A stretch of DNA of 64,000 bases from Lepidurus packardi. Taxonomy: Eukaryota; Arthropoda; Branchiopoda; Notostraca; Triopsidae. Of this stretch, positions 8,070 to 20,234 are shown piece by piece. Under the pieces are notes generated by a model that saw only the letters and a program-made list of their open reading frames with translations, did not search any database and was not told the DNA's origin. How positions within the stretch are numbered: position 1 is the first letter of the stretch; each line of letters opens with the position of its first letter. The translations under genes were made by a program, and so were the position numbers. The stretch is from the NCBI GenBank assembly GCA_023053545.1, contig JAKZAN010000003.1:88501-152500 (forward strand), read 5' to 3'.

Positions 8070-9152
8070 TATGGTGAGAGGGGCGGGAAAAGGGGTGAGG
8101 CTGGTACATTGGCGTTTGAAACGAGCCCAAACGAGTGCCACTGTCCACCTTTCAGGAAAAAGCGAACGTTTTTCGACAGCTTAAATATCTTGCATGGGGA
8201 CGTTACCAAGTCATGCAGAAGGGGGAGAAACCAACCAATGCTTAGGGCTATGGTGAGAGGGGCGGGAAAAGGGGGGAGGCTGGTACATTGGCGTTTGAAA
8301 CGAGCCCAAACGAGTGCCACTGTCCACCTTTCAGGAAAAAGCGAACGTTTTTCGACAGCTTAAATAATCTTGCATGGGGACGTTACCAAGTCCTGAAGAA
8401 GGGGGAGAAACCAACCCAATGCTTACGTCTATTTTGAGAGGTGCGGGAAAAGGGGGGAGGCTGGTACATTGGCGTTTGAAACGAGCCCAAACGAGTGCCA
8501 CTGTCCACCTTTCAGGAAAAAGCGAACGTTTTCCGACAGCTTAAATATCTTGCATGGGGACGTTACCAAGTCATGCAGAAGGGGGAGAAACCAACCAATG
8601 CTTACGTCTATGGTGAGAGGGGCGGGAAAAGGGGGGAGGCTGGTACATTGGCGTTTGAAACGAGCCCAAACGAGTGCCACTGTCCACCTTTCAGGAAAAA
8701 GCGAACGTTTTTCGACAGCTTAAATAATCTTGCATGGGGACTTTACCAAGTCCTGAAGAAGGGGGAGAAACCAACCCAATGCTTACGTCTATGGTGAGAG
8801 GGGCGGGAAAAGGGGGGAGGCTGGTACATTGGCGTTCGAAACGAGCCCAAACGAGTCCACTGTCCACCTTTCAGGCAAAATCGAACGTTTTTCGACAGCT
8901 TAAATAATCTTGCATGGGGACTTTACCAAGTCCTGAAGAAGGGGAGAAACCAACCCAATGCTTACGTCTATGGTGAGAGGGGCGGGAAAAGGGGGGAGGC
9001 TGGTACATTGGCGTTTGAAACGAGCCCAAACGAGTCCACTGTCCCGCTTTCAGGCAAAATCGAACGTTTTTCGACAGCTTAAATAATCTTGCATGGGGAC
9101 TTTACCAAGTTCTGAAGAAGGGGGAGAAACCAACCCAATGCTTACGTCTAGG
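8070..9152 (+). repeat. satellite, about six 180-bp monomers, partly dimeric
   Basis: The landmark TGGTACATTGGCG occurs at 8102, 8281, 8462, 8641, 8822 and 9001, spacing alternately 179 and 181 bp. In the first four monomers two variants alternate (AAATATC..GTCATGCAG versus AAATAATC..GTCCTGAAG), giving a 360-bp higher-order unit; the last two are both of the second type. Apparent ORFs here are repeat translations without protein character. Confidence 0.92.
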
Positions 9153-9712
9153 GAAGGCGAGGAAATCGAACGTTTCGCATCAGCTTATTTTTTGCTTTTT
9201 TAGTTAAGATGCCTATTTATTTTTTTCATTTATGATTACCCAGGGCTCACGTGGAGGCTCCTATTGCTGGTTCTATGATTTTTAGCAGGGATCTTATTGA
9301 AGTTAGGGGGTTAATGCGAGTTATATATATCGATGTTTCGTGTGTTGTTATATGGCCGCCGTTTATTATCAGAGTTAGAATAATGACTTTCCACAATTAT
9401 GACTTTCCACAATTTTCGTTCCTATCCATTTGTTGTGTACAGTTACTTGTTATTTGTGCAGTTATTTGTTGTGTACAGTTATTCATTGCCACTTTCCTTA
9501 ACTTTTCTTTTTTGGGGGGAATAGTATGGCTAGAACGCAGAATACGGAATTAGAAAAAAACTACCCAATCACGTTGCTCATTGCTAACGTTGCCATAGCC
9601 TGTGGCGAAATGGATACAGCCCTCTGTAGGCACTCGCCGCCACTTTGCATAGCTCACGGAATTAATCCCGTCAGCCATTTTGTGAACAGACGCCAAGCCG
9701 ACTCCACAGTCA
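9153..9712. other. non-coding stretch, nothing recognised
   Basis: T-rich unique sequence after the satellite. A short ORF at 9251-9553 is hydrophobic and low-complexity and has no supporting context. Confidence 0.5.
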
Positions 9713-10640
9713 GGTAATTTGCTCCCGTTGTATTCAAAGTTTTCGACTCCCATCCGACTTTTATCCAACTGAAAGGCAAACAGACCTAAGTACTATGCAA
9801 TCAGCTTGTAAATTATCAGAGTTTGTTAATTACAAGTAACAATGTTGATAATGTTTGACATTATTCCCATTGGTAAGCGTCAGTTGATTTCGAACGTTTT
9901 CAATTTTATTCGCTCCCACTGGCTACATATTGCCATTAATTAAACAAACAACTACTAGGTAGTTACCATAGTCTGCCTTTTGTTTCCTCTAGTTAGGCGA
10001 AGATTTTGTTTATCCTAGTTTTTCACGAAAATGTTCAAAATCCGATTTGAGCGATTCCCAGATTTCCCTTAATTCCTGAATCCTCATGACTACCAACAAA
10101 GATACACCCCTGGAGGGTTATCTCGTTTTTGGAGTGAAAAAAATTATCAATGCCAACAAATTTAGCAATTTTCCGGCTAAAAAACGTAATATGAAAAATT
10201 CCCGCATGGCCGGTCCCGGTCAAACCCCAGCGAACGTTTTTGTCCCCGCCCTGTTCCGCCATTTTGATTTTTCTAGTCGGGTGGGATGACGTACTTTTTT
10301 CGAGACTCAAATTCAACTTGTCAGAGCGTAAAACCGTGTTAAGTTGTGTTTAAAGATGAACAGTATTACTAAAAGTTGTCCCTTTTTTATTTCTTAGGTG
10401 GTGACAGATTTCACAAACAGTTCTATTCTTACAACGTGTTAAGTGTGTGGTCCTTTCCCTCCTCCAGTTCCACTCAGCCAACTTTATCCCCGTGCTTTTT
10501 GCCATCCTTTTGGAGAAGAAAAAGAGGCTTTCACTACTTTTGGTTCCCTTAGCGCTCCGGCTGGGATTTTGCTGTGTTTTCAAGATTATTGCTGTTTTGG
10601 GGGGAATCCACGTGTTCGCTCAGTCGAGGTAAGAGTCCAT
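9713..10640 (+). repeat. duplicated non-coding block A, copy 1
   Basis: Homologous over most of its length to 13724-14460: shared landmarks include a TTTGCTCCCGTT start, GGCTACATATTGCCATTA, TTTTTCACGAAAA, an ACAACGTGTTAAG segment, and a GTTCGCTCAGTCGAGGTAAG end. The end looks like a splice donor (GAG/GTAAG) and an internal TTTTTATTTCTTAG resembles an acceptor. No protein family in any frame. Confidence 0.7.
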
Positions 10641-11067
10641 TTTATGTTTGAACATGTTGGTTAACATGGCCATAGAAGATAGGTTGCTTTGAAAGTGTTT
10701 AAAATAGCTCAGTTTAACAGTTTTTATTCTTATTCTATAGTTTTTATTCTTGTTCTTTTTTCCTAGGACGTTCACGAGACCGCGAGAAATGGGAGGACGA
10801 AGTCTCGGAAGGTTTTGGGTCGTAGGATAGCTAAGCAAAAGGGGAGCAGAAGCTGCACCTGGTCGACTTTGGCCAGAATCTCTGTCTTTCCCACACTTGT
10901 TATGTCTCCATTTGAGTCTTTTCAAAAAGATAAGTACGTTTCGTGTATTACTTTCTACGTTGGGCTGTTATTTATTTTATTTGTCTTATTTTGGTAGTTT
11001 CTTGAGTTTGTGCAGAGAAAGCTTCGCTAATGCTAGCCACGCGAAGCCTTTTATATATTCGGGTGTG

Positions 11068-11325
11068 GTGATGAAGAGGCGGAGTAAGTTTTGACTTGTT
11101 GTTTTATTTTATTCTGTGTACTAGTGTTGTTGTTTTTATTCAAATAGGCTATCCATTGGAACTCCTGCGTTACTACTTAACAACATCTCAATGACATTAT
11201 GAATGTATGTTGTTAAATGCTGTCCATTAGAAGAAAGCGAAGACATAAGAAGTGGCTCAGTTCTGGCCCTCGAATTCGCCACAAGTTTGGCAAGCCGTTC
11301 TCTGATTCGCTACCATGGATGGACG
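11068..11325 (+). repeat. duplicated non-coding block C, copy 1
   Basis: From GATGAAGAGGCGGAGTAAG to GATTCGCTACCATGGAT. Closely similar to 19073-19357; a shorter diverged piece is at about 13120-13250 (GGCTATCCATT, ACAACATCTC). No coding signal. Confidence 0.7.
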
Positions 11326-11862
11326 AACCCGAACCGAAGCTGCGTAGCACTGCATGTGTTTTCGTATAAACACCAAACCGTGTCCGGATAGTTTCAAGAG
11401 TTTGTTGCCTTTGAACGGATGTCCACCCTGAAGAACCCTACAACGTCATTTGCTCCCTAGCAAGCAGTCAGTGCTCACCTGCTTCTCTCCAGCGATGTTG
11501 TGAAAGCTAGTAGTGAGTTTATAGTTAAACATTACCAAGCATGTTGAACATTAACGATCGGATTAAGCGTTATCTTCGAAAACATTACCAATTGGATCTT
11601 CGAAAACCTGGAATCAATTCAAGTGCGCGTTTAAAGTGTTACGTGTGGTGTTTGGCAAAAGGCTTGTCAGGCCTATGCCAGTACAAAAATATGTGTTCTC
11701 TACTTCATCTCTATGTGTGCTCTCTACTTCATCCCTGCATTACACCGGAAATGCAAAAGTGAGGACGAACGTCTCAAACGTGTGTTGTTGTTTTTTACTT
11801 GTGTGTCGGGAGTCTACAAACACAAAATTCGGCAAGTTTTCTCCTCCTCCAAAGTCTTCCTC

Positions 11863-12075
11863 CTTTTCATACGTTTTCTGTTTTCACTCGTTTTGGGAGC
11901 CTTCCTCTGCGGATGTGTTCACACTTATTTGTTTTAAACGTTTTAAAAGTTTTAAACATTGTGTTTATGATTGATTTCATGCGTGCTGATATTTTTCTCT
12001 TTTCTTCTAGTTTTCGGTGCCGAAATGAAGGGGAATAGGAAGTAATCCTGTGACAAGAGGTCAATCTAACGAATC
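11863..12075 (+). repeat. duplicated non-coding block D, copy 1
   Basis: Starts CTTTTCATACGTTTTCTG and includes TTTTCGGTGCCGAAATG preceded by a pyrimidine tract and TCTAG, which looks like a splice acceptor. The second copy is 19364-19573. Confidence 0.7.
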
Positions 12076-12406
12076 CAATTTCAGTTTCAGTTTTGTGTTG
12101 ATGCGTAATCGATGATGATCGTTGATGCGTAATTGGACGATGCGTAATCCCTGTGATCTGGTCCCTTGGCGAACTTTCTTCAATTCCGCGGTGTTTTCAG
12201 GACGATGTAGAGGTAACCTTTTCGTTTTCCCCAAATTGGTGTTAAATTCTCAAACTTGTATTGTGTGGAAATTTTCGTTCTCATTTGAGTCTCTGTAGAC
12301 ATTCTTTTTAAGGAGCGCTAAAAGGCAAAATGCTGAATTCATGGTTTCAATTTATGCCAACAGGAAAGCTTTTGGAAAGGTTCACAAAGCCATTTGGGTT
12401 CTAAAA

Positions 12407-12448
12407 AAAGGATAAATCCTAAAACGTCAGTTTTAGGATTTAGCCTTT
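12407..12448 (+). repeat. perfect hairpin-forming inverted repeat
   Basis: TAAATCCTAAAA (12413-12424) and its exact complement TTTTAGGATTTA (12431-12442) flank a 6-base loop, CGTCAG. After one A/G mismatch the stem continues for five more pairs. Role unknown. Confidence 0.8.
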
Positions 12449-12689
12449 GACTCGTGTGTATGAGTTCCGACTAACTCGTTTCCCCCCTTCTATGTTTGTT
12501 TTTCGATCTTCGCCATGTAGCCCGCCGAAAGAGGGTGAAAGGAGGAAAGAACAATTTGGTGGGTTGTGGAATACGTCCAATGTATCGAAGCGAAAAGGAA
12601 GAGTGAATAAGTCGAGTTGGTCAACGTCGCAATCGTTTGGAACTTGAGCCCTTCCTTTCAGACCATTTCTTTTGTGGGTGTTTTTCTCA

Positions 12690-13110
12690 TAATAATTTTT
12701 GACATAATACTGATGCTTGTCTCTTTTGTTCCAGAATTCTCAGCGAAAACGAAGTGAAAGGCTTTCAACTGGATTCACTGCGTTACTACCCAAGATTAGC
12801 TTCATTTGAAGCCTTTGTGAGGCTAAACTCCGTCCACTTTAGAAGAAGCCGAGGATACTTGTGAGCCGTAGTTACCAGATTCATCTTTGATGTTCATTAC
12901 GCAAGGTCCATTTTTGATTTGAATGAACTCGATCTTTTCTATTAATATCTGCCTTGTCTTTGTCTAATAAGCTGGAGATAGAGCTCCGTTTGGCTACTAT
13001 TCCGTATTGGGAAGTACCGCGAGCAGGCCCGTTCAGTCTTCATGGTCGTCTGGGTTTTGGTGGGCGTGGTTGTGGGGCCGGTGGAGGACCAGCAGGCAAG
13101 GGACGGTATT
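12690..13110 (+). repeat. duplicated non-coding block B, copy 1
   Basis: Begins at TTTGACATAATACTGATG, followed by an acceptor-like TCTTTTGTTCCAG and an exon-like purine-rich segment (GCGAAAACGAAG), then TTACGCAAGGTCC and GTGGAGGACCAGCAGG. About 85% similar by eye to 18600-19072. Confidence 0.7.
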
Positions 13111-13260
13111 GCGTGTTTGGTGTTGAATAGGGAGGATTAAGTTTTGATTTCCTATTTTTTTTAATTCTCTCTACTAATGTTGTTTTTATTCCAATAGGCT
13201 ATCCATTTATCCATTATTACGTAACAACATCTCCATGACATTATGCCTTTGTTGTGTCGT

Positions 13261-13723
13261 TCAATTCCGTTCACAACTGGAGGTAAAATAGTTTCATTGG
13301 AGTGAACCAGATTTAAAAAAAGAATATTTGCTTGGTCCTTAGGCTATGATGGGCTTCAGATAGAGCTCAGTATAGAATCGTACGGTGAGCTTGGTCTGCT
13401 CATTTGTTGTGAATCTTTGAACCGGAGGCTGTTCCAACCCACGGAAGCCCCACATTTCGAGACTTTAGCAAATAGTGCCACGTTCTGGAGATCCACGGTA
13501 AGCTCCTAGCCAACTTTAGATGGATTGCATGGCCACATTAATGTGTCTTCTGTTTAGTTTGACCCTTGGAGCAGATGCTTTATGGAAATGACGCAAGGAG
13601 ATCGCAGATATACGTCAAGACTTGAACCTGTCGTGTGGTGTGCGATGCTTTCCCTCCTCCGATTTGTTAATTTTTGGTGAGTGATTTTTATATTTGTGAA
13701 CAAAACTGGAACCTTCTACACGT
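13261..13723. other. non-coding, nothing recognised
   Basis: Unique sequence between duplicated blocks. A GT/AG-like pattern is present, but no ORF of protein character was found on either strand. Confidence 0.4.
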
Positions 13724-14460
13724 CAGGTATTTTGCTCCCGTTTTATTTCAAGTTTATCGACTCCCATCCGACTTGTATCAAAGTGAAAGCATCCAACACT
13801 TGTATAGTATGCAAGCAGCATGCATATTCTCACAGTTTGCTCATTAAAGTAGCAATATTGAGCATTTTGGACATAACTCCGGAGGGTTAGCGTCAGTAGG
13901 TTTCGAAAAATTTTTCGAACGTTTTCAAGTTTCTTCGCTCCCCGTTGGCTACATATTGCCATTAGTGTCAAGTTCCCGCAGTGCCTTCCATTTCCTCTAG
14001 TCAGACAACGATTCGTTCTTTCTATTTTTCACGAAATCCGATTTTCTTTTTAGCAATTTTCCAGTTTCTTTTTTGATGTGTCAAGTCGGGTGGGTTGACT
14101 TACTGTTTTAGTGACTCAATTTAAACTGGCCAAAGCTTACTACTCTTACAAAGTTGTGCTTAAACCTGAACGGTATTTACTAAGAGTTACTTTTCTATTT
14201 ATTAGACGGTGCCACATTTCACAATGAGTCATAGTATTACAACGTGTTAAGCGTGTGGTGCTGATCCATTCCCTCCTGTTCTGCTAAGCTGAGGCTGTGG
14301 GGAGACAGATATTGTTTCGTGTGCTGTGTGAGCCGCCAGGGGAACCAGATATGCCCGGAGTTGAAGAGTGTGGTGGAATCCGGCTGCGATTTTGCCGTGT
14401 TTTCAAGATTGTTGCTGTTTTTGGGGCATCCACTTGTTCGCTCAGTCGAGGTAAGAACTT
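13724..14460 (+). repeat. duplicated non-coding block A, copy 2
   Basis: Diverged copy of 9713-10640, ending in the same TCGCTCAGTCGAGGTAAG donor-like sequence. It lies just before the LINE insertion at 14565. Confidence 0.7.
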
Positions 14461-14564
14461 GTTTGAATTTTTTCCAAAGTGGCTTTCTGGTTTCTTTCCC
14501 CAATCGAAGAGTCCATTATATGTTTGCAAGCTGCGCCATCTACAAGCTGCGCTATCTGCACGCT

Positions 14565-17500
14565 TCTTCTTCTTCTTTGTGTTGTTATAGACGACAGGCG
14601 AATCGTCATCGCATCGTCGTCTGCAGCATTCCCACTTGATGTCGCTGTCTACTCCTTCTGTCTTCTCTGGTCCACGCACGAATTTACATACTTTAATTGG
14701 AATGGGCGTGCCAAAGAAAGTGCATGGTATGAAAGGTGATAGAGTTTAGACCATCACCGAGTCGATTACTTAGATGAGATCAACTAGTCCTGTTATTCTT
14801 ATGAAGTCCGCCAAATATGATTGTGCTAAAAATTGCTTATGTTCCGTAAGTTTGCCAAACCCCAGAATGTTCTCGAGTTTAAATTCCATTCCTTCTTTAA
14901 TCATTTTATTCTTGAGGAATTCACGTTCCATTGAGTTATACAGACATTTCATAACCTTATGTTCCACCGTATCATCTCTCTCGCCACATCTATCACATGC
15001 GCTATTTCTTTTTAATTTGAACCTATGCTGCCATGCTCCTGTTCTTCCGTGACCACATCTCAGTCTTAAAAGAACTACTGCCATTTTTCTGTTTTTGTGC
15101 AATAACCAGGGTGCTGGCCTGATGTTTGTAGCAGATTGAACAAGATTTTGTAAAGAGCTGTTTTTTAATCGCTGAAGTACTTTTTGTTCTATCTTCTGTT
15201 TGATTACTGTTGTGATTTCGTGTCTTGTGAGTTCTCTTAAAATTGTCTGATTTGAGTTTTTTCCAATCCTTGCCGCCGAATCTGCTGCTTCGTTACCAGC
15301 GATACCTATATGTGCAGGAACCCATTGCAACGTTATGTCAAAGTTGTTTGTTTGTAACAACCGTATTTTATTCTGAATATCTTGTACTATTTCGAAGTAG
15401 GCCCTCCTTCCATATGAAGCAATAGCACTGAGTGCAGCTCTTGAGTCCGAAAGGATAAGGTATTTGTTTGTATCCGAATTCTCTATAATTGCTAGCGCTT
15501 CCTTGATGGCGTACAGTTCTGCTGCCAGTACCGATGACCACCGAGGGAGCGCGAAGGCGACCGAGGTATTTTCAGTTTCTATGTGTATCCCTGCCCCCGA
15601 ATGCCCATCTTCATCTCTGGACCCATCGGTATAAACTTTGGTATGATTGGGGTAGATTTGGTGTAAGTACTCGTACACAAGTTGCTTACAGTCAGTTATC
15701 AATTCTTTTTCGTGCTTAGTTGTGGTATAACTTTGACTATATTTGTGGCCTCAAAATCCCAAGGGGGAATTAGGTTTTCAAAAAAATCTCCTTCTTTTGC
15801 CTGCGCAATTTCATAAGACTCGTACATCTGTTTGTATGATGTCCATAATGATGAACTACGGTTGTTGTAAACCTTTTTAACTACTAGATCGTGTTTGTGG
15901 CATTCTACCATTCTATTAAAATAGTTGGAGGCTAACAGGTCCCTTCTGTCCTTGAGAGGTATGGTACCTGTTGCACACAATAGTACTGCTATCGGTGTCG
16001 TTTTGGTGGCTCCTAGAATAATTCTCAGGGCTCTGTTTTGGATGACCTCAAGGCATTGAAGTTTTTTAACATTTATATCCTTGTATATTATGGAGCCATA
16101 TTCCAGTTTTGACCTTATTAACCCTTGATAGAGTGTCTTCATGACTTGTTGACTACTCCCCCAACTGGTCCCTGCTAGTCAGCTGATCAACCCTATTGCT
16201 TTCATCCCTTTTTTCTTGATGTCTTCTAGATGTTCTGAGAAAGACAAAGTCTTATTAAAGGTCAAACCCAGAAATTTAGCCGTCTCCACTCTCGCTAGCT
16301 CCTTCCCATTGATCTTCAATTTCCGTCTGCTTTCTAATTTTCGTTTTCGAGTGATTACCATGAAATTTGATTTTTCAGTCGAAATTTTTAGACCATTTTT
16401 TCCACACCACGAGTTAACATCCCCGAGAATATTACTGGCCTTTGTCATTGCAATCTCCAGTTCAGCCCCTGAAACCCACAGGGCAATATCATCTGCAAAA
16501 ATCGATATATTTCCCTGTCCTAGTACACTTGACAGGTCTGCCATCATTATATTAAATAGCCAAGGGGACATCACTGATCCCTGTGAAATACCTTTTTTCA
16601 TTGAGATTTCTGTCGACAGGTGTGCACCCACTCTGACTTGGAGGGTTCTGTCTTTTAAAAAACTTCGTATTACGGTTAGTAGTTTCCCTCTAATGCCTCT
16701 CTCTCCCATCTTTCTGAGAAGGCCATCTATCCATACTCCGTCGTATGCTTGTTTAATATCTATTAGTACTAAGACTGCTACACCTCCTGCCTCGTAAGCA
16801 GTTTGACAGTCGTTTTTCATCCTGACCAACTGGTCCACTGTACTACGGCCTACTCTGAACCCCGTCTGACATGGAGACATTATAGGGTTCTTTTCTGTAA
16901 ACCAGGTTACTCTTCTGATTATCATCCTTTCGAAAATTTTGGCTAGGCATGATATTAATGATATGCGCCTGTATGACTCACACTTCGCGGGGTCTTTATT
17001 CGGCTTTGGTATGGGAATGACTACTGCGTTTTTCCAGTCAGCGGGTATCACACCTGTCTCCAAAATGTAGTTATAAATACTGAACAAAGCTTGTTTAAAA
17101 TTGTTGGGAAGTCTTTCTATTATTGTATAATGGACCATGTCTTTTCCCTGACTAGTTTTTGGTAGTTTGCGAATGACTTCTGTAAATTCCCATACAGTAA
17201 AAGGGTTGTCCATTTCTTTCATTTCACTACTTCTTCCCATATATCCGATGATGTCTAATTCTATCACGTCATCATCCACATCTGGGTTAATAAGTTCCGG
17301 TGCTGTCGATTGGAAGTTGCCAAAATGTCGTGCAAACATTTCTGCCGTCTCTTCGTCGCTTTCTATTACCTCACCCGTTGGGTTGGTGATTTTCCTTACA
17401 CGCGTTCTACCCTTACCTTCCATTGCCCGAATTAATCCCCACGCTTCTTTCATTGGTGTATTGATACCAAAACTCTCAACTTTATTTCTCCAGAATTGCC

Positions 17501-18487
17501 TTTTTGCCTTTTGGGAGGTTTGCTTGCTGCGCGCTTGTGCTCTTTTGCATTCATCAACATTTTCTGAACTAGGGTTACGTCTCAACGTTCTATATGCTAC
17601 TCTAGCTTTGCTTAGTTCTTTGCTGCAATTCTCATCCCACCAAGGTTTCCTAATTTTGTCTGTCAGCTTATTGGTTCTGAGCTGCGATGACCCATTAGTA
17701 CTCCCTCCCAAGAGTCTAATGTGCTTTTTGCTCACTGTAGTTAGCTGGTCTATGAAATTCTTATATCTTTCTTCTACCCTCCCCGTTTCGGTCATGTTTT
17801 GAATATCCAGTCTCTCTAATTCTGCGTACCAATCCTTCCATTTTGCTTTGCTAAAGAGCCAACGTTGAGTTGTTTCCCTGTCCCTATTGTTAGGGGCGCC
17901 CTCCAGATTAATAATCAAAGGCAAATGATCGCTTTGTAATAGTCCACCTACTTCAGCTCGTGCCTTGTCGTATATGTTACTAGAAGCAAAGCATAAATCC
18001 AGTGTTGACGGTTTGTTCCTCCCCGCTAAACATGTACCTTCCCCTTTCGGGCTTATTAACATTAATTTTTCCCATTCTTCTAAAAATTTGACAAATACCT
18101 TCCCTCTATAGTCAGCGTTTTTCCTCCCCCACAGAGGGTGATGCGAATTAAAGTCCCCAACGAGAAGCGTTTTGCTGTTTTCGCCAATCTGGTCAAGATA
18201 AAATTTATACTCTTCTTTTGTTATTTGATTCCTATTTTCCCCTTGTTGTACTTGTAAGTAAACTCCTAATAAATGTATGCTATAACCCTCCCATTTAATT
18301 TTTAAACCACCTATTTCTAATACCCCGAGCCCGAATTCTCTCAGTCGAATTCACTCTACTTCTATTGTGTTACGAACCCAAAATAAAATTCCCCCTCCCC
18401 TAGATCCGCTATTTCTATCTTTCCTATATATATCATACCCTTTAATACTAGCACGTTCTTCCGTCTTTAGCCATGTTTCACATACAA
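14565..18487 (-). mobile_element. 5'-truncated RNase H-bearing LINE (I-like) with 12-bp TSD
   Basis: A minus-strand non-LTR retrotransposon. It is bounded by a perfect 12-bp duplication, TATCTGCACGCT, at 14553-14564 and 18488-18499. The 3' end (left) has a short GAA-type tail (CTTCTTCTTCTT on the + strand). The 5' end (right) stops abruptly inside the endonuclease domain, the usual result of incomplete target-primed reverse transcription. Order on the minus strand is endonuclease, RT, RNase H, CCHC-like terminal region, which fits the I/Ingi-like group. Confidence 0.88.
14770..18487 (-). pseudogene. LINE ORF2 remnant: endonuclease, RT, RNase H
   Basis: Read on the minus strand. The endonuclease C-terminal part has LLVGDFNSHHPLWG and QSDHLPLIINLEG. 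RT has FRVGRSTVDQLV, LIDIKQAYDGVW, ISQGSVMSPWLFN and the catalytic ISIFADDIALWV. RNase H has KVYTDGSRDEDG, LAAELYAIKEAL, YLILSDSRAAL and WVPAHIGIAGNEAAD, a full D-E-D-D set. The C-terminus holds CDRCGERDDTVEHKVMKC, a CCHC-type finger. Breaks: an in-frame TGA at 18351-18353 in the endonuclease, an in-frame TGA at 16179-16181 after the RT, and a one-base frame change near 15700-15710 beside an A5 run. Otherwise the reading is well preserved, so the copy is fairly young. It splits the duplicated non-coding blocks. Confidence 0.88.
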
Positions 18488-18599
18488 TATCTGCACGCTA
18501 CCAGCTGCAATAAACCCTACAAACTGCGCCATCTAGTATCAACTAGTAGAGACTCACTGAACACCCCCAAGGCACGAACGACCAGCAGAAGTTTTTTTT

Positions 18600-19072
18600 T
18601 CTCCTAATACTTTTGACATAATACTGATGCTGTCTCTTTTGTTCTAGAGTTCTCGGAGCGAAAACGAAGGGAAGGCTTTCAACTGGATTCACTGCGTGAC
18701 TACCCAAGATTAGAGCCATTTGAAGACTTTCTAACGCTAAACTCCGCCCACTTTTGAAGAAGACGAGGAAACTTGTGAGCCGCAGTTACCAGATTCGTCT
18801 TTGATGTTCGTTACGCAAGGTCCATTTTTAGTTTTAATGAACTAAATCTTTTTGTATTAATATCTGCTTTGTCATTGTCCAATAGGCTTGAGGTAGAGCT
18901 CCGTTGTGCTAATATTTCGCATTGGGAAATACCACGAGTTGGCCCGCTCCTTTTCAGTGTGTTAAGTCTTAAGCTGTAGCAACGGAGCTTCTCTGGGTTT
19001 TGGAGGGCGTGGTTCGCGTGCATTGTGGGGCCTGTGGAGGACCAGCAGGAAAGGGGCGTTATATTCTGGTTT
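18600..19072 (+). repeat. duplicated non-coding block B, copy 2
   Basis: Partner of 12690-13110, including the acceptor-like TCTTTTGTTCTAG and GTGGAGGACCAGCAGG landmarks. Confidence 0.7.
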
Positions 19073-19357
19073 GTTGATGAAGAGACGGAGTAAGTTTGAC
19101 TTGATTATTTTTTTTAATTCTCTATACTAGTGTTGTTTTTTTATTCAAATAGGCTATCCATTGGAACTCCTGCGTTATTACTTAACAACATCTCAATGAC
19201 ATTATGAATTTATGTTCTTAAATGCCGTCCATTAGAAGAAAGCGAAGACATAAGAAATGGCTCGGTTCTGGCCCTCGACCCACGTCGTAGTAGAATTCGC
19301 CAGAAGTTTCGGTTTGGCAAGCCGTTCTCTGATTCGCTACCATGGATTAACGAACCC
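19073..19357 (+). repeat. duplicated non-coding block C, copy 2
   Basis: Partner of 11068-11325; follows block B directly here, whereas in the first set it precedes block B. Confidence 0.7.
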
Positions 19358-19363
19358 GAGCAG

Positions 19364-19573
19364 CTTTTCATACGTTTTGTGTTTTCACTCGTTTTGGGAG
19401 ACTTGCTCTGCGGATGTGTTTGTTCACACTTTTTTGTAAGTTTTAAACATTTTGTTTATGAATTTGTACTGATATTTGTCTGTTTTCTTCTAGTTTTCGG
19501 TGCCAAAATGAAGGGGAAGAGGAAGTAATCCTGTACCAAGAGGTCAGCATCTCCTAACGAATCAGATTTCAGT
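19364..19573 (+). repeat. duplicated non-coding block D, copy 2
   Basis: Partner of 11863-12075, with the same TTTTCGGTGCCAAAATG segment after TTCTTCTAG. Confidence 0.7.
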
Positions 19574-20234
19574 GTAAACGTCATGGGGACCTTCGGAGTG
19601 ATGGTTGTAACGCTTTAAATTTACATTTATAAGTTTTTACTACTCATTGTTTCTTTCAGGCTAGCAAATAGAAGGCTATTTGGATTGAAGTCGAATATGG
19701 ATCACAAGATTTCGAAGCGGGTAGCAAAAAGCCGATTTACATGCAGTTTGTATTGTTGAGTTTTCTTTTAAATTTCTTCTCTTTTCGCCGCTTCTTCATT
19801 CGCCGTTCTCCTAGTACTTCAGGATTTCAATTGACTGCGTTTCAACTGACTTGACTTTTAATTTATTTACTTAATTTTAAGATCTAGTTTTAAGATTTAA
19901 TTTGTAAGATAAGTTGTAAGATAAATCTTTAATTTAAGATCTAGTTAGAAGTGGTGAAGTGCAGTGTAGTGAAGGCAATTCCTATTGAAAACATCGTTGA
20001 GGTTTTCATTATGTCGGTGGCTAACCTTAGACAGCAGTGGCGGTCTTTGGAAGGGCAATTCAAGGAAGCAAGACTCAAGATCACGGAATTCAAGAAAAAA
20101 TGCTATTCTTTTAAGGTTTTGTGTAATTTTTTGTAGATTACGATTATGTCTTATAGATTATTTCTTAGCTCTAAAAATTGGATTCTAATATTGTGCAAAT
20201 GAGATGTTTTGCTTCCCACTGGAACCCTTATTTG
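19574..20234. other. non-coding, AT-rich; nothing recognised
   Basis: Contains short AT repeats such as AAGATCTAGTT/AAGATTTAATT near 19880-19945. No ORF of protein character. Confidence 0.5.

Noticed and set aside
8069-8797. Four or more 83-100-codon ORFs with near-identical sequence
   Set aside because: Translations of the 180-bp satellite in both strands; periodicity explains the similarity.
10086-10289. Small ORF with a plausible ATG in block A
   Set aside because: Not kept open in the second copy of block A (13724-14460), so not under coding selection.
16216-17802. Plus-strand ORFs of 193 and 211 codons
   Set aside because: They are antisense shadows of the LINE reverse transcriptase, which has clear RT motifs on the minus strand.
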